This document shows positions 1-6,833 of a stretch of 33,835 nucleotides of DNA, piece after piece. A model generated the notes under the pieces. It did not search any database, was not told the DNA's origin, and saw nothing but the letters and a program-made list of their open reading frames with translations. Numbering within the stretch: the stretch's first letter is position 1; every line of letters begins with the position of its first letter. Both the position numbers and the translations under genes were made by a program. This stretch comes from Verrucomicrobiales bacterium (GTDB taxonomy: Bacteria > Verrucomicrobiota > Verrucomicrobiia > Verrucomicrobiales > DEV007), in NCBI GenBank assembly GCA_029213195.1, contig JARGNI010000045.1, positions 1 through 33,835 on the forward strand. Direction: 5' to 3'.

Positions 1-1
1 C

Positions 2-202
2 ATCGCAGCCACCGGGACAGTTAAGACAACCCCCACTACTGTTGGCGCGCTACCTTCAGCAGCCACGGCAGGAGCAGGGGCACGGACATTCGTCACTGAC
101 TCGGCTAACTCGCTTTCTAGCCATCACGGTCAGACTGTGACCGGCGGTGGTACTGATTTCTCGCCCGTCTATAGCGACGGAACTACCTGGAGAGTTGGAT
201 AA
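2..202 (+). CDS. Tail fibre-like protein, C-terminal end (5' partial)
   Basis: An open frame enters from the left edge and stops at TAA 200-202, giving the last 66 residues of a longer protein. It is rich in Ala, Thr and Gly and ends in SPVYSDGTTWRVG. Endings of the type 'GGG..F.PVYsDGtnWRiG' are typical of the C-termini of many phage tail-fibre and head-fibre proteins, so I infer a fibre or receptor-contact protein. The start lies outside the window. It is followed by fibre-like genes on the same strand, which fits a host-recognition block. Confidence 0.7.
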   Translation: MAATGTVKTTPTTVGALPSAATAGAGARTFVTDSANSLSSHHGQTVTGGGTDFSPVYSDGTTWRVG

Positions 203-290
203 CTGGATAACAATCGCGTAACAACACAACAACACAGCATCAGTCTAACAACACAACAACACAACAACAACACAACAACACAATAACACA
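203..290 (+). promoter_or_regulatory. AC-repeat 5' leader before the 121-aa gene
   Basis: This non-coding spacer is built almost entirely from repeats of AACAACAC and CAACA units, running directly into the ATG at 291. It has almost no G, so the RNA would be unstructured, and there is no Shine-Dalgarno sequence. CA-rich leaders are known to help SD-independent initiation in bacteria; I infer a translational-enhancer role. No promoter is evident. Confidence 0.5.
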
Positions 291-656
291 ATGCCCAAAG
301 CAATTACCATCACACCACCAGCACCCGCACCGGCGGAGCTAACGTCAGCCGAGAGGGACGCTCAGCGTCTCATCGTCGACTCAGACTTGGCGCTCCAACG
401 CCTCGCCGAATCGATCAAACGTGGATTCGAAACCGTCTGGGGGGCTTTGGATAACCCTCGCTCGAAAGACGAAGCTCAAGCCACTGTGGACGCTTTAGGC
501 GACAATCGAGCCGAGTTGTTTGCACGTCACGCAGCTATCGTGGCCATGCTCGCATCCGAAGGTCTAGCAACATTCGAGCCTTGGGAGACTGTCCCAGCCT
601 ACCCCGTCGACGATCAGGGACAGCTAGGGGAGCTAGCACCGGAATGGTCTCAGTAA
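291..656 (+). CDS. Phage protein of unknown function (fibre block)
   Basis: 121 residues, soluble and mainly helical. It has a Pro/Ala-rich start (PPAPAPAEL), then an ERDAQRLIVDSDLAL helix, a NPRSKDEAQATVDALGDN turn region and a helix containing ELFARHAAIVAML. The pattern 'AQR..., ...NP..., ALG..AAELFA..AA.VA.L' resembles small hypothetical proteins encoded near phage tail genes, but I cannot name a family with certainty. The start is the first ATG after the AC-repeat leader. It lies between a fibre end and other small proteins, so a virion or assembly role is possible. Confidence 0.75.
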   Translation: MPKAITITPPAPAPAELTSAERDAQRLIVDSDLALQRLAESIKRGFETVWGALDNPRSKDEAQATVDALGDNRAELFARHAAIVAMLASEGLATFEPWETVPAYPVDDQGQLGELAPEWSQ

Positions 657-702
657 CACAAACAAGCACGCAAATAAACACACAAACAAGCACACACACA
701 TA
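657..702 (+). promoter_or_regulatory. Second A/C-rich SD-less leader
   Basis: A 46-bp spacer made of CACAAACAAGCAC-type units with very few T or G, ending just before ATG 703. It copies the character of the leader at 203-290. No SD motif is present. I infer the same unstructured translation-leader function for the small gene that follows. Confidence 0.45.
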
Positions 703-879
703 ATGGAAACTACTACCACGCCACTGACACCTTCACAAGCTCTCGTGATACTAAGCCAAGCCACTGAGCCCGGGGCTAAAGTCTCGCGCAGGGACTACGT
801 CTTGATCGAGCACTCTTTGGAAGTAATCGGCAAGATTCTCGCAGAAGGCAGCGAAGGCGGTCAACCAGAAAGCAATTAG
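703..879 (+). CDS. Small phage protein, 58 aa
   Basis: ATG 703 to TAG 877-879 encodes 58 residues beginning METTTTPLTPSQALVIL and ending in EGSEGGQPESN. It has a mixed helical centre (SRRDYVLIEHSLEVIGKIL) and no membrane segment. The A/C-rich leader directly upstream supports the start. The +1 frame becomes coding-like inside this gene and continues to 1066, so the two may be one gene broken by a frameshift, or two overlapping genes. No family is recognised. Confidence 0.55.
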   Translation: METTTTPLTPSQALVILSQATEPGAKVSRRDYVLIEHSLEVIGKILAEGSEGGQPESN

Positions 880-1066
880 GGGCTTCAGGGCGACAGAACT
901 GATTGAGGAGGTGACTGGCGGCACTAAAGCCCAGCTCAACCTGATTATGGAGTTCACTCTCAAGCTCTATGCCCATGTAAAAGGAGACCCGACAGCCATG
1001 GCTGACCTCGACGCGACAGCCATGGCTGACCCATTGCTGCCATACAGACACACAAAGACGTGTTGA
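827..1066 (+). other. Coding-like open frame, start unresolved
   Basis: After TAA at 824-826, this frame (the +1 frame of the 58-aa gene) stays open for about 79 codons to TGA 1064-1066. The stretch reads as a convincing amphipathic helix region (FRATELIEEVTGGTKAQL, then MEFTLKLYAHV). Possible starts are GTG at 911 or ATG at 947, neither with a well-placed SD. Alternatively ribosomes could arrive from the 58-aa gene by a +1 shift, giving a protein of about 115-120 residues. A sequencing or assembly slip would also explain it. Confidence 0.35.
990..1031 (+). repeat. 18-bp direct repeat containing a 12-bp palindrome
   Basis: The 18-mer at 990-1007 (CGACAGCCATGGCTGACC) recurs exactly at 1014-1031, offset by 24 bp. 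Each copy contains the perfect 12-bp palindrome CAGCCATGGCTG. The 24-bp period keeps the reading frame of the surrounding coding-like stretch, duplicating a TAMAD peptide. It may be an in-frame tandem duplication or a pair of dyad operator-like sites. Confidence 0.6.
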
Positions 1067-1275
1067 TAGATGCTCTGACCACAGCGAACTACGAACTCTT
1101 AGACATCGACGCCGGAACCCTTCCTGGCGTAACCGGCTCTTGCCAAATATCTAATGACTGTGCACCATCACTTCACCTTTTCAGAAAAATTCGTCGCTAT
1201 CGTCGGAAACGCATCTGCGTGGGTTCTAGCCTCGCTCCCTCAAGATTTCATGTGGGTGGCTGCTGGCCTAGCTAG
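1060..1275 (+). CDS. Doubtful small ORF overlapping the TM protein
   Basis: GTG 1060 opens a 71-codon frame whose first 30 codons (MLIDALTTANYELLDIDAG...) look protein-like. Its second half overlaps the 61-aa membrane gene in another frame and becomes Arg-rich, which suggests a shadow. The GTG overlaps the TGA that ends the preceding frame (1064-1066), a geometry seen in coupled genes. I keep it only as a weak candidate; the first part may be a remnant or a short real gene. Confidence 0.2.
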   Translation: MLIDALTTANYELLDIDAGTLPGVTGSCQISNDCAPSLHLFRKIRRYRRKRICVGSSLAPSRFHVGGCWPS

Positions 1276-1339
1276 CATCTCCACTGCCGCATTCATGATC
1301 ACGCGTATGGTCTTACTCATCAAAGGTAAGATCAAATAG
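1154..1339 (+). CDS. Small single-TM membrane protein (holin-like candidate)
   Basis: 61 residues. A hydrophobic helix spans about residues 27-55 (FMWVAAGLASISTAAFMI, then VLL), preceded by a mildly hydrophobic part (FVAIVGNASAWVLASL), and the protein ends in the basic tail KGKIK. Size, one or two membrane segments and a short positive C-terminus are those of small phage holins or holin-like accessory proteins. It lies about 3.5 kb before the lysis cassette, so the role is uncertain. ATG 1154 is chosen because earlier codons in this frame are closed by stops. Confidence 0.6.
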   Translation: MTVHHHFTFSEKFVAIVGNASAWVLASLPQDFMWVAAGLASISTAAFMITRMVLLIKGKIK

Positions 1340-1351
1340 CATTATACTACT

Positions 1352-2206
1352 ATGGCTGACTCGAATATCCTCTGCGCCAACATTGGCACCCTATGCGAGA
1401 TCATCGACGCTTGGAAAGCGAGCGAGATCTGCACGACTCCGTGCGGATCTGGCACAGGCACGGATACGAACACCCAATACACTCTGTCTATTGCTTCGGG
1501 CTCGATAATCCTCACCCCGGATGACGGAGGGGACGCTCAAACAATCGACCTGTGCACGTCCCTCATAGAGTGCGGGTTTGCAAGAGAAGACTCTAACCTA
1601 GACGCTGTCGAGGCGAACGACGGCACGCTGGTGATAACGCTAACCGATGGGACTGGAGCAGTCACAACGGAATCAATCATACTCACAGAGCACCCGACGA
1701 TCGCAAACGCCTTCAATCTGACGATGGCAGGGAAGACGGCGATCATCCAAGACACTACTTACACGCTGGCCGCTACCGGAGCCGCCGCGCCAACCTCGAT
1801 CACGTTGACCTCTTCGACAGGGGTAGAGTCAGTGGTCGACCTGTGTCCTCTTGTCCAGGCATGTGACCCAACTACGGACATTGATCAGGTGACCACGGAT
1901 GGAAACGGATCGGTGACGATTACGTTGACCGACCACGAAGGCACTGCCACTACTCAGACGATCTCAGTCACGCAGGATCCAGTCAACACCAACGTCTACA
2001 ACCTGAACATCGGAGGTGTCACGCATCAAATTTCTCAAATTCGCTATATCGTCGAAGCGTCGCCTACGAGCGATACGTCGATCCGTCTAACCCCCGATGA
2101 CGGCTCCATCGCTACTGAGGTTGACCTATGCCCGATCATTGCGAATTGCACGGCAGACACTGATGCGCTACCTCTTACTTGTGGGGCCTTAACCACCCTA
2201 ATCTAA
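1352..2206 (+). CDS. Repeat-containing fibre/virion structural protein
   Basis: 284 residues, rich in Thr, Asp and beta-branched residues, with almost no basic residues. Three copies of a module are visible: Y(T/I)L/V..., an (I/S)ILTPDDG-type strand, then (V/I)DLC followed by an (I/V)xxC ending, such as TIDLCTSLIEC, VVDLCPLVQAC and EVDLCPIIANC. Between them lie two copies of a strand-rich linker (DGTLVITLTDGTGAVTTE and DGNGSVTITLTDHEGTATTQ). The regular beta repeats with paired cysteines suggest a shaft or decoration protein of the fibre. The TAA overlaps the next ATG (TAATG). No named family is recognised. Confidence 0.75.
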   Translation: MADSNILCANIGTLCEIIDAWKASEICTTPCGSGTGTDTNTQYTLSIASGSIILTPDDGGDAQTIDLCTSLIECGFAREDSNLDAVEANDGTLVITLTDGTGAVTTESIILTEHPTIANAFNLTMAGKTAIIQDTTYTLAATGAAAPTSITLTSSTGVESVVDLCPLVQACDPTTDIDQVTTDGNGSVTITLTDHEGTATTQTISVTQDPVNTNVYNLNIGGVTHQISQIRYIVEASPTSDTSIRLTPDDGSIATEVDLCPIIANCTADTDALPLTCGALTTLI

Positions 2207-2400
2207 TGTCCGATAAAGAAATCAACAACGCAGAGCCTCTCAGTCTAGAACAGCGCTTGGAGAACCTGAAACAGCAATTGCAGACCCAAACCCAAATGCG
2301 CGACCGACACAGTGAAGCTGCCAATCAGGCACAAACTACGGTTCTCCAAATTACTGCCAACATCCAGCTGGTAGAGGAACTCATTCAAACTCAGACATAG
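2206..2400 (+). CDS. Small coiled-coil protein
   Basis: 64 residues, starting at the ATG that overlaps the previous stop (TAATG at 2204-2208). From about residue 11 onward it is one heptad-like helix rich in Leu, Gln and Glu (LEQRLENLKQQLQTQTQM, then VLQITANIQLVEELIQ). Such proteins act as trimerisation clamps, chaperones or small virion subunits next to fibre genes; that role is inferred from context. An upstream in-frame ATG at 2179 exists, but the coupled start is more economical. Confidence 0.7.
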   Translation: MSDKEINNAEPLSLEQRLENLKQQLQTQTQMRDRHSEAANQAQTTVLQITANIQLVEELIQTQT

Positions 2401-2401
2401 C

Positions 2402-4834
2402 ATGGCCACAACACGTACTTACATTAGAACCAGTGACCTCAATACCACTGACTTTGCCTGTGGCCCTGACGGGCTGACGGTCATCGACAAGCGTGTTATC
2501 GAGGGTGCTGGAGATCCAGTCAATCCACCCAACTCGATCGACCAGGAGGCGGCTAACGACACCCCTACAATCTACTACGACACCGACGATCAGACGCGAG
2601 TCTGGACGTGGGATGTCTCCACTACCACCTGGATCCTATCCACAGGCGCCGTGGCAGCAGGTAACACCTCGATAGTCACTGGTGTCGCTGCAGCAGCAGC
2701 CACCGCTCCGATCGCTGATGAGTACGTGCAGCATAACGATGGGACGGGCACGCTAGTCCAGCACCTTCGTGGGTTAGGGGCAGTCACCAACACCCAGGAT
2801 CCGTTCGTATTCGACTCGGTCAACCGGACGCTTCAGATCCCCGCCATCGACGACCCGGTCAACTTCGCCCCAGCTATCGCTGGCGCACCTACTGACGCAG
2901 AGGCTCTGGCAGCGGTTCCAGCCGGATCGAACCCCGGCACGCTCATCTGGACAGAAGGGACCGTCGATAACCCTGACTTCGTTTGGCAGCTGCAGACGAA
3001 TGGCACTGTTCTCCGTATTGAGGAGACGGGTGCCGGGAACACGTCAGCCGTCGCTGGTATCGCGGCAGCGGCTGTCACCTCTGAACTCGTCACCGAGTAT
3101 GTCCAGCATAATGCCGGCAACGGGACGCTGTCTGAATTCCTCCGTGGTTTGGCCAATGTGACCAACCTGCAGACGCCATTCGCCTTCGACTCGGCACTAC
3201 GGACTTTGAACGTCCCGGTCATCAACGTACCGGTCAACTTCGCCCCAAGTGGCAATCTGGCGCGGCTAGACGCTCTGGCGCAGATAGCGGTTGGCACGTC
3301 CAACCCTGGGACGATCATCTGGTCTGGCGGAACTGTAAAGAATCCTGACTACGCCTGGATCGTCCAAGCTGACGGATCCGTTGTCCGTGTCGAGACGCCT
3401 ACGTGCTGTCCGGATCCACCGATCAACTTCACTCCAGCCGGTGCGGTGCCAACAGACGCTGAAGGCCTAGCGGCCCTAGCGGGCGCTGAGATTGGCACCA
3501 TCTCATGGACCGGCGGGACAGCAGAGAACCCGGACTACGTTTGGCGGCTTGAGTCTGACGGAACAGCAACCAGGATCGAAGGTCCTGGCGGAGCCGAGGG
3601 GCTAGCCCACATCGGCGGAACCCTCGACGCAGGCGTGGAGCAAGCGGACATCCAGATCGTCGCACCGACAGTGGAAGGCCGGCCTTGGCAGCTTGGCTTG
3701 CCCTGGATAGATGTTACCTACGATCGTAATACTGCCGCCTTATGGGGGAACCCAACAGCATCCGGACCACGGTCTATTGCTATTGGAACCGTCTCTGTGG
3801 CATCCGCTGACAACACTACCGTTGTGGGTGGTTCAGGTAACTCTGCTACTGCAGACAGAGCTGCCGTTTTCTCCGGTCAAGACAACGTCGCTTCTGGCGG
3901 ACGTGCTACTATTGTGGGGGGTTTCGCTAATACGGCATCTGGAGCCCGCTCCTTCGTCGCCAGTGGCGCAAACAACATCGCAGACTCAACAGACTCAACC
4001 GTCCTTGGCGGTAGCGCCAACACGGCGACAGGCAGCTTTGGAACAGTTCTAGGTGGAACTACTAATACTGCTACATCATCCGTGGTCTACGGCTCTAACA
4101 ACACCGCTATTGCGGGGTCAAACCTCGGCTCGATCATCGGCGGATCCACGAACTCCGGAACTGGTCAGTTCTACGGTATCTTCGGTGGTAACGCTCACAC
4201 CCTAGCGTCCGATAGTGCTGGTATTCTCGCAGGAACCGGGCACAACGTAACTACTAGTCCAACAAGCGGAATCGTTGCTGGAGGCGCTAATACGATGACC
4301 GGTTCAACCTCCGGATTCATTGGCGCTGGTGACAACAACTCCGTCCTATCTAACCGGGGATCTGTCGTAGGCGGAACAACCAACACGGCAAGCGGAGGTG
4401 ATTCGACTGTTATCGGATCATCTAACTCGACGGCAAGCGGAGCGGTTTCTGGAGTCTTCAATGGTATCGGCTCAACAGCTTCTGGGGCTGAATCTCAGGC
4501 ATTCGGACCAAATGCAACTGCCTCGCACATCGGAGCCAAGGTCTTCGCCGCAGGGATCGTAGGTCCGGTAGCTAGTCAGTTCGATAATGAGATTGTTCTT
4601 GCGACTGACTACTCAGACCCAGCCGTAACCGGGGGTCACCTCGATGGCGGTATCACTGCCATGGTCGGATTGCAACCGCTCCGTATCGACGGGACTACAC
4701 ACAACGAGGCACTCGGTGCGGCTGATCCACCTATCTACGCCACGGGCGTTCAATTCTTCGTTCGTCACGTTGGTGGCATAGCCAAGCTCTACGTCATGGA
4801 TGGTGCAGGTGTCGTCACCCAGCTTACTCCTTAA
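2402..4834 (+). CDS. Receptor-binding tail fibre with YadA-type head repeats
   Basis: 810 residues. The N-terminal half holds two copies of one module (about residues 87-160 and 213-285, sharing GNTS, EYVQHN, LRGL and PVNFAP) and three copies of a second (PGT(L/I)IW..GT..NPD(F/Y).W, near 170-208, 290-330 and 345-392). From about 455 to 715 runs a long left-handed beta-roll repeat of the form xxGGxxNxAxGxxS (for example STVLGGSANTATGSFGTVLG), the head repeat of trimeric autotransporter adhesins (YadA/Hep_Hag). The adhesin's outer-membrane anchor barrel is absent; the protein ends in a compact domain with FFVRHVGGIAKLYVMDG. I infer a trimeric host-binding fibre. The repeat region seems richer in A/T-ending codons than its flanks, hinting at acquisition. 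Confidence 0.8.
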   Translation: MATTRTYIRTSDLNTTDFACGPDGLTVIDKRVIEGAGDPVNPPNSIDQEAANDTPTIYYDTDDQTRVWTWDVSTTTWILSTGAVAAGNTSIVTGVAAAAATAPIADEYVQHNDGTGTLVQHLRGLGAVTNTQDPFVFDSVNRTLQIPAIDDPVNFAPAIAGAPTDAEALAAVPAGSNPGTLIWTEGTVDNPDFVWQLQTNGTVLRIEETGAGNTSAVAGIAAAAVTSELVTEYVQHNAGNGTLSEFLRGLANVTNLQTPFAFDSALRTLNVPVINVPVNFAPSGNLARLDALAQIAVGTSNPGTIIWSGGTVKNPDYAWIVQADGSVVRVETPTCCPDPPINFTPAGAVPTDAEGLAALAGAEIGTISWTGGTAENPDYVWRLESDGTATRIEGPGGAEGLAHIGGTLDAGVEQADIQIVAPTVEGRPWQLGLPWIDVTYDRNTAALWGNPTASGPRSIAIGTVSVASADNTTVVGGSGNSATADRAAVFSGQDNVASGGRATIVGGFANTASGARSFVASGANNIADSTDSTVLGGSANTATGSFGTVLGGTTNTATSSVVYGSNNTAIAGSNLGSIIGGSTNSGTGQFYGIFGGNAHTLASDSAGILAGTGHNVTTSPTSGIVAGGANTMTGSTSGFIGAGDNNSVLSNRGSVVGGTTNTASGGDSTVIGSSNSTASGAVSGVFNGIGSTASGAESQAFGPNATASHIGAKVFAAGIVGPVASQFDNEIVLATDYSDPAVTGGHLDGGITAMVGLQPLRIDGTTHNEALGAADPPIYATGVQFFVRHVGGIAKLYVMDGAGVVTQLTP

Positions 4835-4836
4835 CA

Positions 4837-5466
4837 ATGTTCCAACTGATCTCCAGTCTAGCAAATTCGATGCAGCTGTACTTGGGGATCAAATACAAGA
4901 AAACAGAGTATGATCTCTACAAAGAATCCAAGCAGGTCGTTGAGGATCTCAAGGCCCGACTCATCAAGGCCAAGAATTCTCCTAACTCTTCTGCTGCTCT
5001 CGTTGCTACTATTCGTGCAGAGTTGCGCGACGCAGACGGCATCTGCGACGCTCACCGACGAGACGTACAAGAAACCATTGAGTCCTGGCCAGGAAGAAGC
5101 TCTTCAGATGATTCTGGAGGACACCGCTTCCGAGTACAAGGACTTGTTGGCTCCTCGCCAACCCCAACCGGAGGATCTAAACCAATGACAGAAGGAGAAC
5201 AGTCATCTGAGTTCAGAGGAGCAAGACGAGCGACTTGGGCGGTCGTTGCCACCATTGTCGCGGAAATCGCAGCTAATTACTTTCTTAAAATCTCACTGGG
5301 AATTGATCTACAAGTGGCCCTTGCTGCTGTAGTTGGACCTACGATGGCTTACGCAATCTCACGAGGCTTAGCTAAGAGTAAGATCACACTCCCACCCGCA
5401 CAGGATCCACCCGCTCCTCAAGTCGTCGACGTCTTCGCCGGAGTTGCCAATCTACCTAAAAAATAA
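4837..5466 (+). CDS. Lysis-locus protein: helical N-domain plus holin-like C-domain
   Basis: A 209-codon open frame. Residues 1-85 start with a weakly hydrophobic segment (FQLISSLANSMQLYLGI) followed by a charged helix (TEYDLYKESKQVVEDLKARL), as in an i-spanin-like coiled coil. Residues 86-116 are low-complexity Ser/Gly/Pro, where the +1 frame is the better coding frame. Residues 117-209 contain two membrane segments (TWAVVATIVAEIAANYFL and VALAAVVGPTMAYAI) and a Pro-rich tail. An Rz1-like lipoprotein gene is nested inside. The frame may be one fused protein, or an upstream gene plus a separate holin-like gene starting at 5185 that happen to share a frame without a stop. ATG 4837 follows the fibre stop by 2 bp. 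Confidence 0.6.
   Translation: MFQLISSLANSMQLYLGIKYKKTEYDLYKESKQVVEDLKARLIKAKNSPNSSAALVATIRAELRDADGICDAHRRDVQETIESWPGRSSSDDSGGHRFRVQGLVGSSPTPTGGSKPMTEGEQSSEFRGARRATWAVVATIVAEIAANYFLKISLGIDLQVALAAVVGPTMAYAISRGLAKSKITLPPAQDPPAPQVVDVFAGVANLPKK
4910..5188 (+). CDS. Rz1-like outer-membrane lipoprotein (o-spanin)
   Basis: 92 codons in the +1 frame, wholly inside the 4837-5466 frame. It has a basic N-terminal region, then a very hydrophobic signal core and lipobox (LLTLLLLSLLLFVQSC, Cys about residue 39). The mature part has about 54 residues and is charged and Pro-containing (LLAPRQPQPEDLNQ at the end). In lambda and many phages, Rz1, the outer-membrane spanin subunit that fuses the membranes during lysis, lies in the +1 frame inside Rz; size, lipobox and nesting match. 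Its TGA overlaps ATG 5185 (ATGA), which supports real translation. Position next to the endolysin fits lysis. Confidence 0.7.
   Translation: MISTKNPSRSLRISRPDSSRPRILLTLLLLSLLLFVQSCATQTASATLTDETYKKPLSPGQEEALQMILEDTASEYKDLLAPRQPQPEDLNQ
5185..5466 (+). CDS. Internal start: holin-like two-TM protein
   Basis: ATG 5185 overlaps the stop of the Rz1-like gene as ATGA and lies in the same frame as the 4837 ORF. The 93-residue product would start MTEGEQSSEF, then have two hydrophobic helices separated by a short turn (ANYFLKISLGIDLQ) and a Pro-rich C-terminal tail. This is the usual layout of a class II holin or of the two-TM proteins found beside endolysins. I think this start is used, either in addition to or instead of the long form; the sequence alone cannot decide. 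Confidence 0.5.
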   Translation: MTEGEQSSEFRGARRATWAVVATIVAEIAANYFLKISLGIDLQVALAAVVGPTMAYAISRGLAKSKITLPPAQDPPAPQVVDVFAGVANLPKK

Positions 5467-5807
5467 TGCCTGTATCCAACTCAGACCCCCTGACAGATCT
5501 TCGTGAACGTGGACGCCCTCTAGAGGTGGCAGACCTTGGACCTGGGGGTATCTTGCTTGTGCTCCAGTATGCCCTCAACCAGCTCGATTATGAGCTGCCC
5601 GTCACGGGCGAGATGGACGACGCCACAAGCCAAGCAATCCTGGAGACGTATGACATCGCCGTCAAACCAGAGGTTGCTCCTGAGATTCAGGCGCACCTCG
5701 ACCGGCTAGCACAGTGGGTTGACCAAGCGACTAAACTCCCCGGAATCACCGTCGACGAGGATGAACTTAAAGACCTAACCCGAGCTGCCGAAGACCTATT
5801 GGATTAA
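5466..5807 (+). CDS. Small PG-binding-like protein of lysis cassette
   Basis: 113 residues, starting at an ATG overlapping the upstream TAA (TAATG). The segment ILLVLQYALNQLDYELPV followed by TGEMDDATSQAIL has the pattern of the peptidoglycan-binding PG_binding_1 fold (LQ..LN..GY...vtG.mD..T..Ai). The remaining C-terminal half is acidic and helical. Lying immediately before the endolysin, it may serve as a separate cell-wall-binding or regulatory subunit. The PGBD resemblance is by eye and moderately strong. Confidence 0.65.
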   Translation: MPVSNSDPLTDLRERGRPLEVADLGPGGILLVLQYALNQLDYELPVTGEMDDATSQAILETYDIAVKPEVAPEIQAHLDRLAQWVDQATKLPGITVDEDELKDLTRAAEDLLD

Positions 5808-5808
5808 A

Positions 5809-6567
5809 ATGCTCTTAAAAAATATTCAGAGACATGTTGGCGTCGATGATGACGGGATATGGGGTCGTCAAACCGAGCGAGCCGTTGCCGTTGCGCTTGG
5901 ACTCCTCGTTGACGCCACTCCTACGAAAGGGCCACCAACACCCACGCACCTAACGGTCACCGAAGAATCTCGGAAGAAGATCATGGAGTTCGAGTGTGGT
6001 GGACGTGTGTACTACAACTCAAGGTATGCCCGTCCATCTTGGCCCGGTGGCGCCAGTGGCACGACTGTTGGGTGCGGGTACGACCTAGCTTACAACTCCA
6101 AGGAGCAGATCGAGAAAGACTGGGGCGGGATCGTCTCAGAGACCGAGCTGCGCTACCTGAAGTCTTGCTCTGGGATCAAAGGTTCAAGGGCGAAAGCTCA
6201 CAGGAACCGGATCAGACCGCACGTCTACATCAGTTTCGACGAAGCTTGGCAGGTGTTCTTGAAACGGAGCATACCCCGCTTCGCTAAACTGGCGGCGAAA
6301 GCGTTTCCGAATGCTAAAAACCTGCATCCGGTGACGCAGGCCGCTATCCTTAGCGTCACCTTCAACAGAGGTGCGAGTAAGGTAGGGTATCGTCGTCGTC
6401 ACATGGCGCAGATGGCTCGAGCAACGACAGATGAACAGGTGAGAGACGCGATCGAAGCCAGCAAAGCTATCTGGCCCAACTTCAAGGGCGTCCGGAATCG
6501 TCGCGATAAAGAAGTGGCAATGATTGACAACCGTCATTCTGATGACAGCGAGAGGGTTCGAGTGTAA
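5809..6567 (+). CDS. Endolysin, lysozyme-like muramidase
   Basis: 252 residues. The N-terminal 35 residues carry the end of a PG-binding-like motif (VDDDGIWGRQTERAV), then a Pro-rich linker (TKGPPTPTH). The catalytic part begins near residue 50: the likely catalytic Glu is E62 in EFECGG, followed by YYNSRYARPSWPGGASGTTV and GCGYDLAYNS. This 'WPGG.SG.T.G.GYDLG' signature is that of a phage lysozyme family related to GH24/T4-type muramidases. A helical part follows (AAILSVTFNRGAS). There is no signal peptide, so export would need the holin. ATG 5809 follows the previous TAA by one base. Confidence 0.8.
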   Translation: MLLKNIQRHVGVDDDGIWGRQTERAVAVALGLLVDATPTKGPPTPTHLTVTEESRKKIMEFECGGRVYYNSRYARPSWPGGASGTTVGCGYDLAYNSKEQIEKDWGGIVSETELRYLKSCSGIKGSRAKAHRNRIRPHVYISFDEAWQVFLKRSIPRFAKLAAKAFPNAKNLHPVTQAAILSVTFNRGASKVGYRRRHMAQMARATTDEQVRDAIEASKAIWPNFKGVRNRRDKEVAMIDNRHSDDSERVRV

Positions 6568-6833
6568 TGAGCGAGTGTGATTCCTGCGACCTTATCCCTG
6601 TCGACGCTAGCTCTCCTAAGCACGTTCTCGATGCAGCCGTTGCCGAGTTGGAGCAACGCCTCGACGTCTTCAAGAAAATGGCTCGAAGTTCCGCAGCCCA
6701 TCTTGCGATCCTGGAACGGGTCGCAAACCTCCAGCAGAAGGTCGACGCCAACACCGAGCGGCTCAACGCGCTCACCGATCAACTATATCAGGTCAAATCC
6801 GAGGGCTCGGTCATCCTCCTCTCCGTATCATGA
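6567..6833 (+). CDS. Small coiled-coil protein A
   Basis: 88 residues from the ATG overlapping the endolysin stop (TAATG). A short Cys-containing head (MSECDSCDLIP) is followed by a long heptad helix (about residues 20-75, LDAAVAELEQRLDVFKKM, then ILERVANLQQKVDANTERL). The end, SVILLSVS, matches the C-terminus of the next gene in style. It is probably a small virion or assembly protein; no family is known to me. Confidence 0.65.
   Translation: MSECDSCDLIPVDASSPKHVLDAAVAELEQRLDVFKKMARSSAAHLAILERVANLQQKVDANTERLNALTDQLYQVKSEGSVILLSVS

Noticed and set aside
212-290. Repeat array that could suggest CRISPR
   Set aside because: The units are short simple AAC/ACA repeats with no spacers of constant length and no cas genes nearby.
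1344-1349. TATACT near the start at 1352
   Set aside because: No -35 partner is visible, and AT-rich bases before starts are the rule in this window.
3765-4545. YadA repeats as evidence of bacterial chromosome
   Set aside because: The anchor barrel and signal peptide of an autotransporter are missing and all neighbours are phage genes, so a phage fibre is the better explanation.
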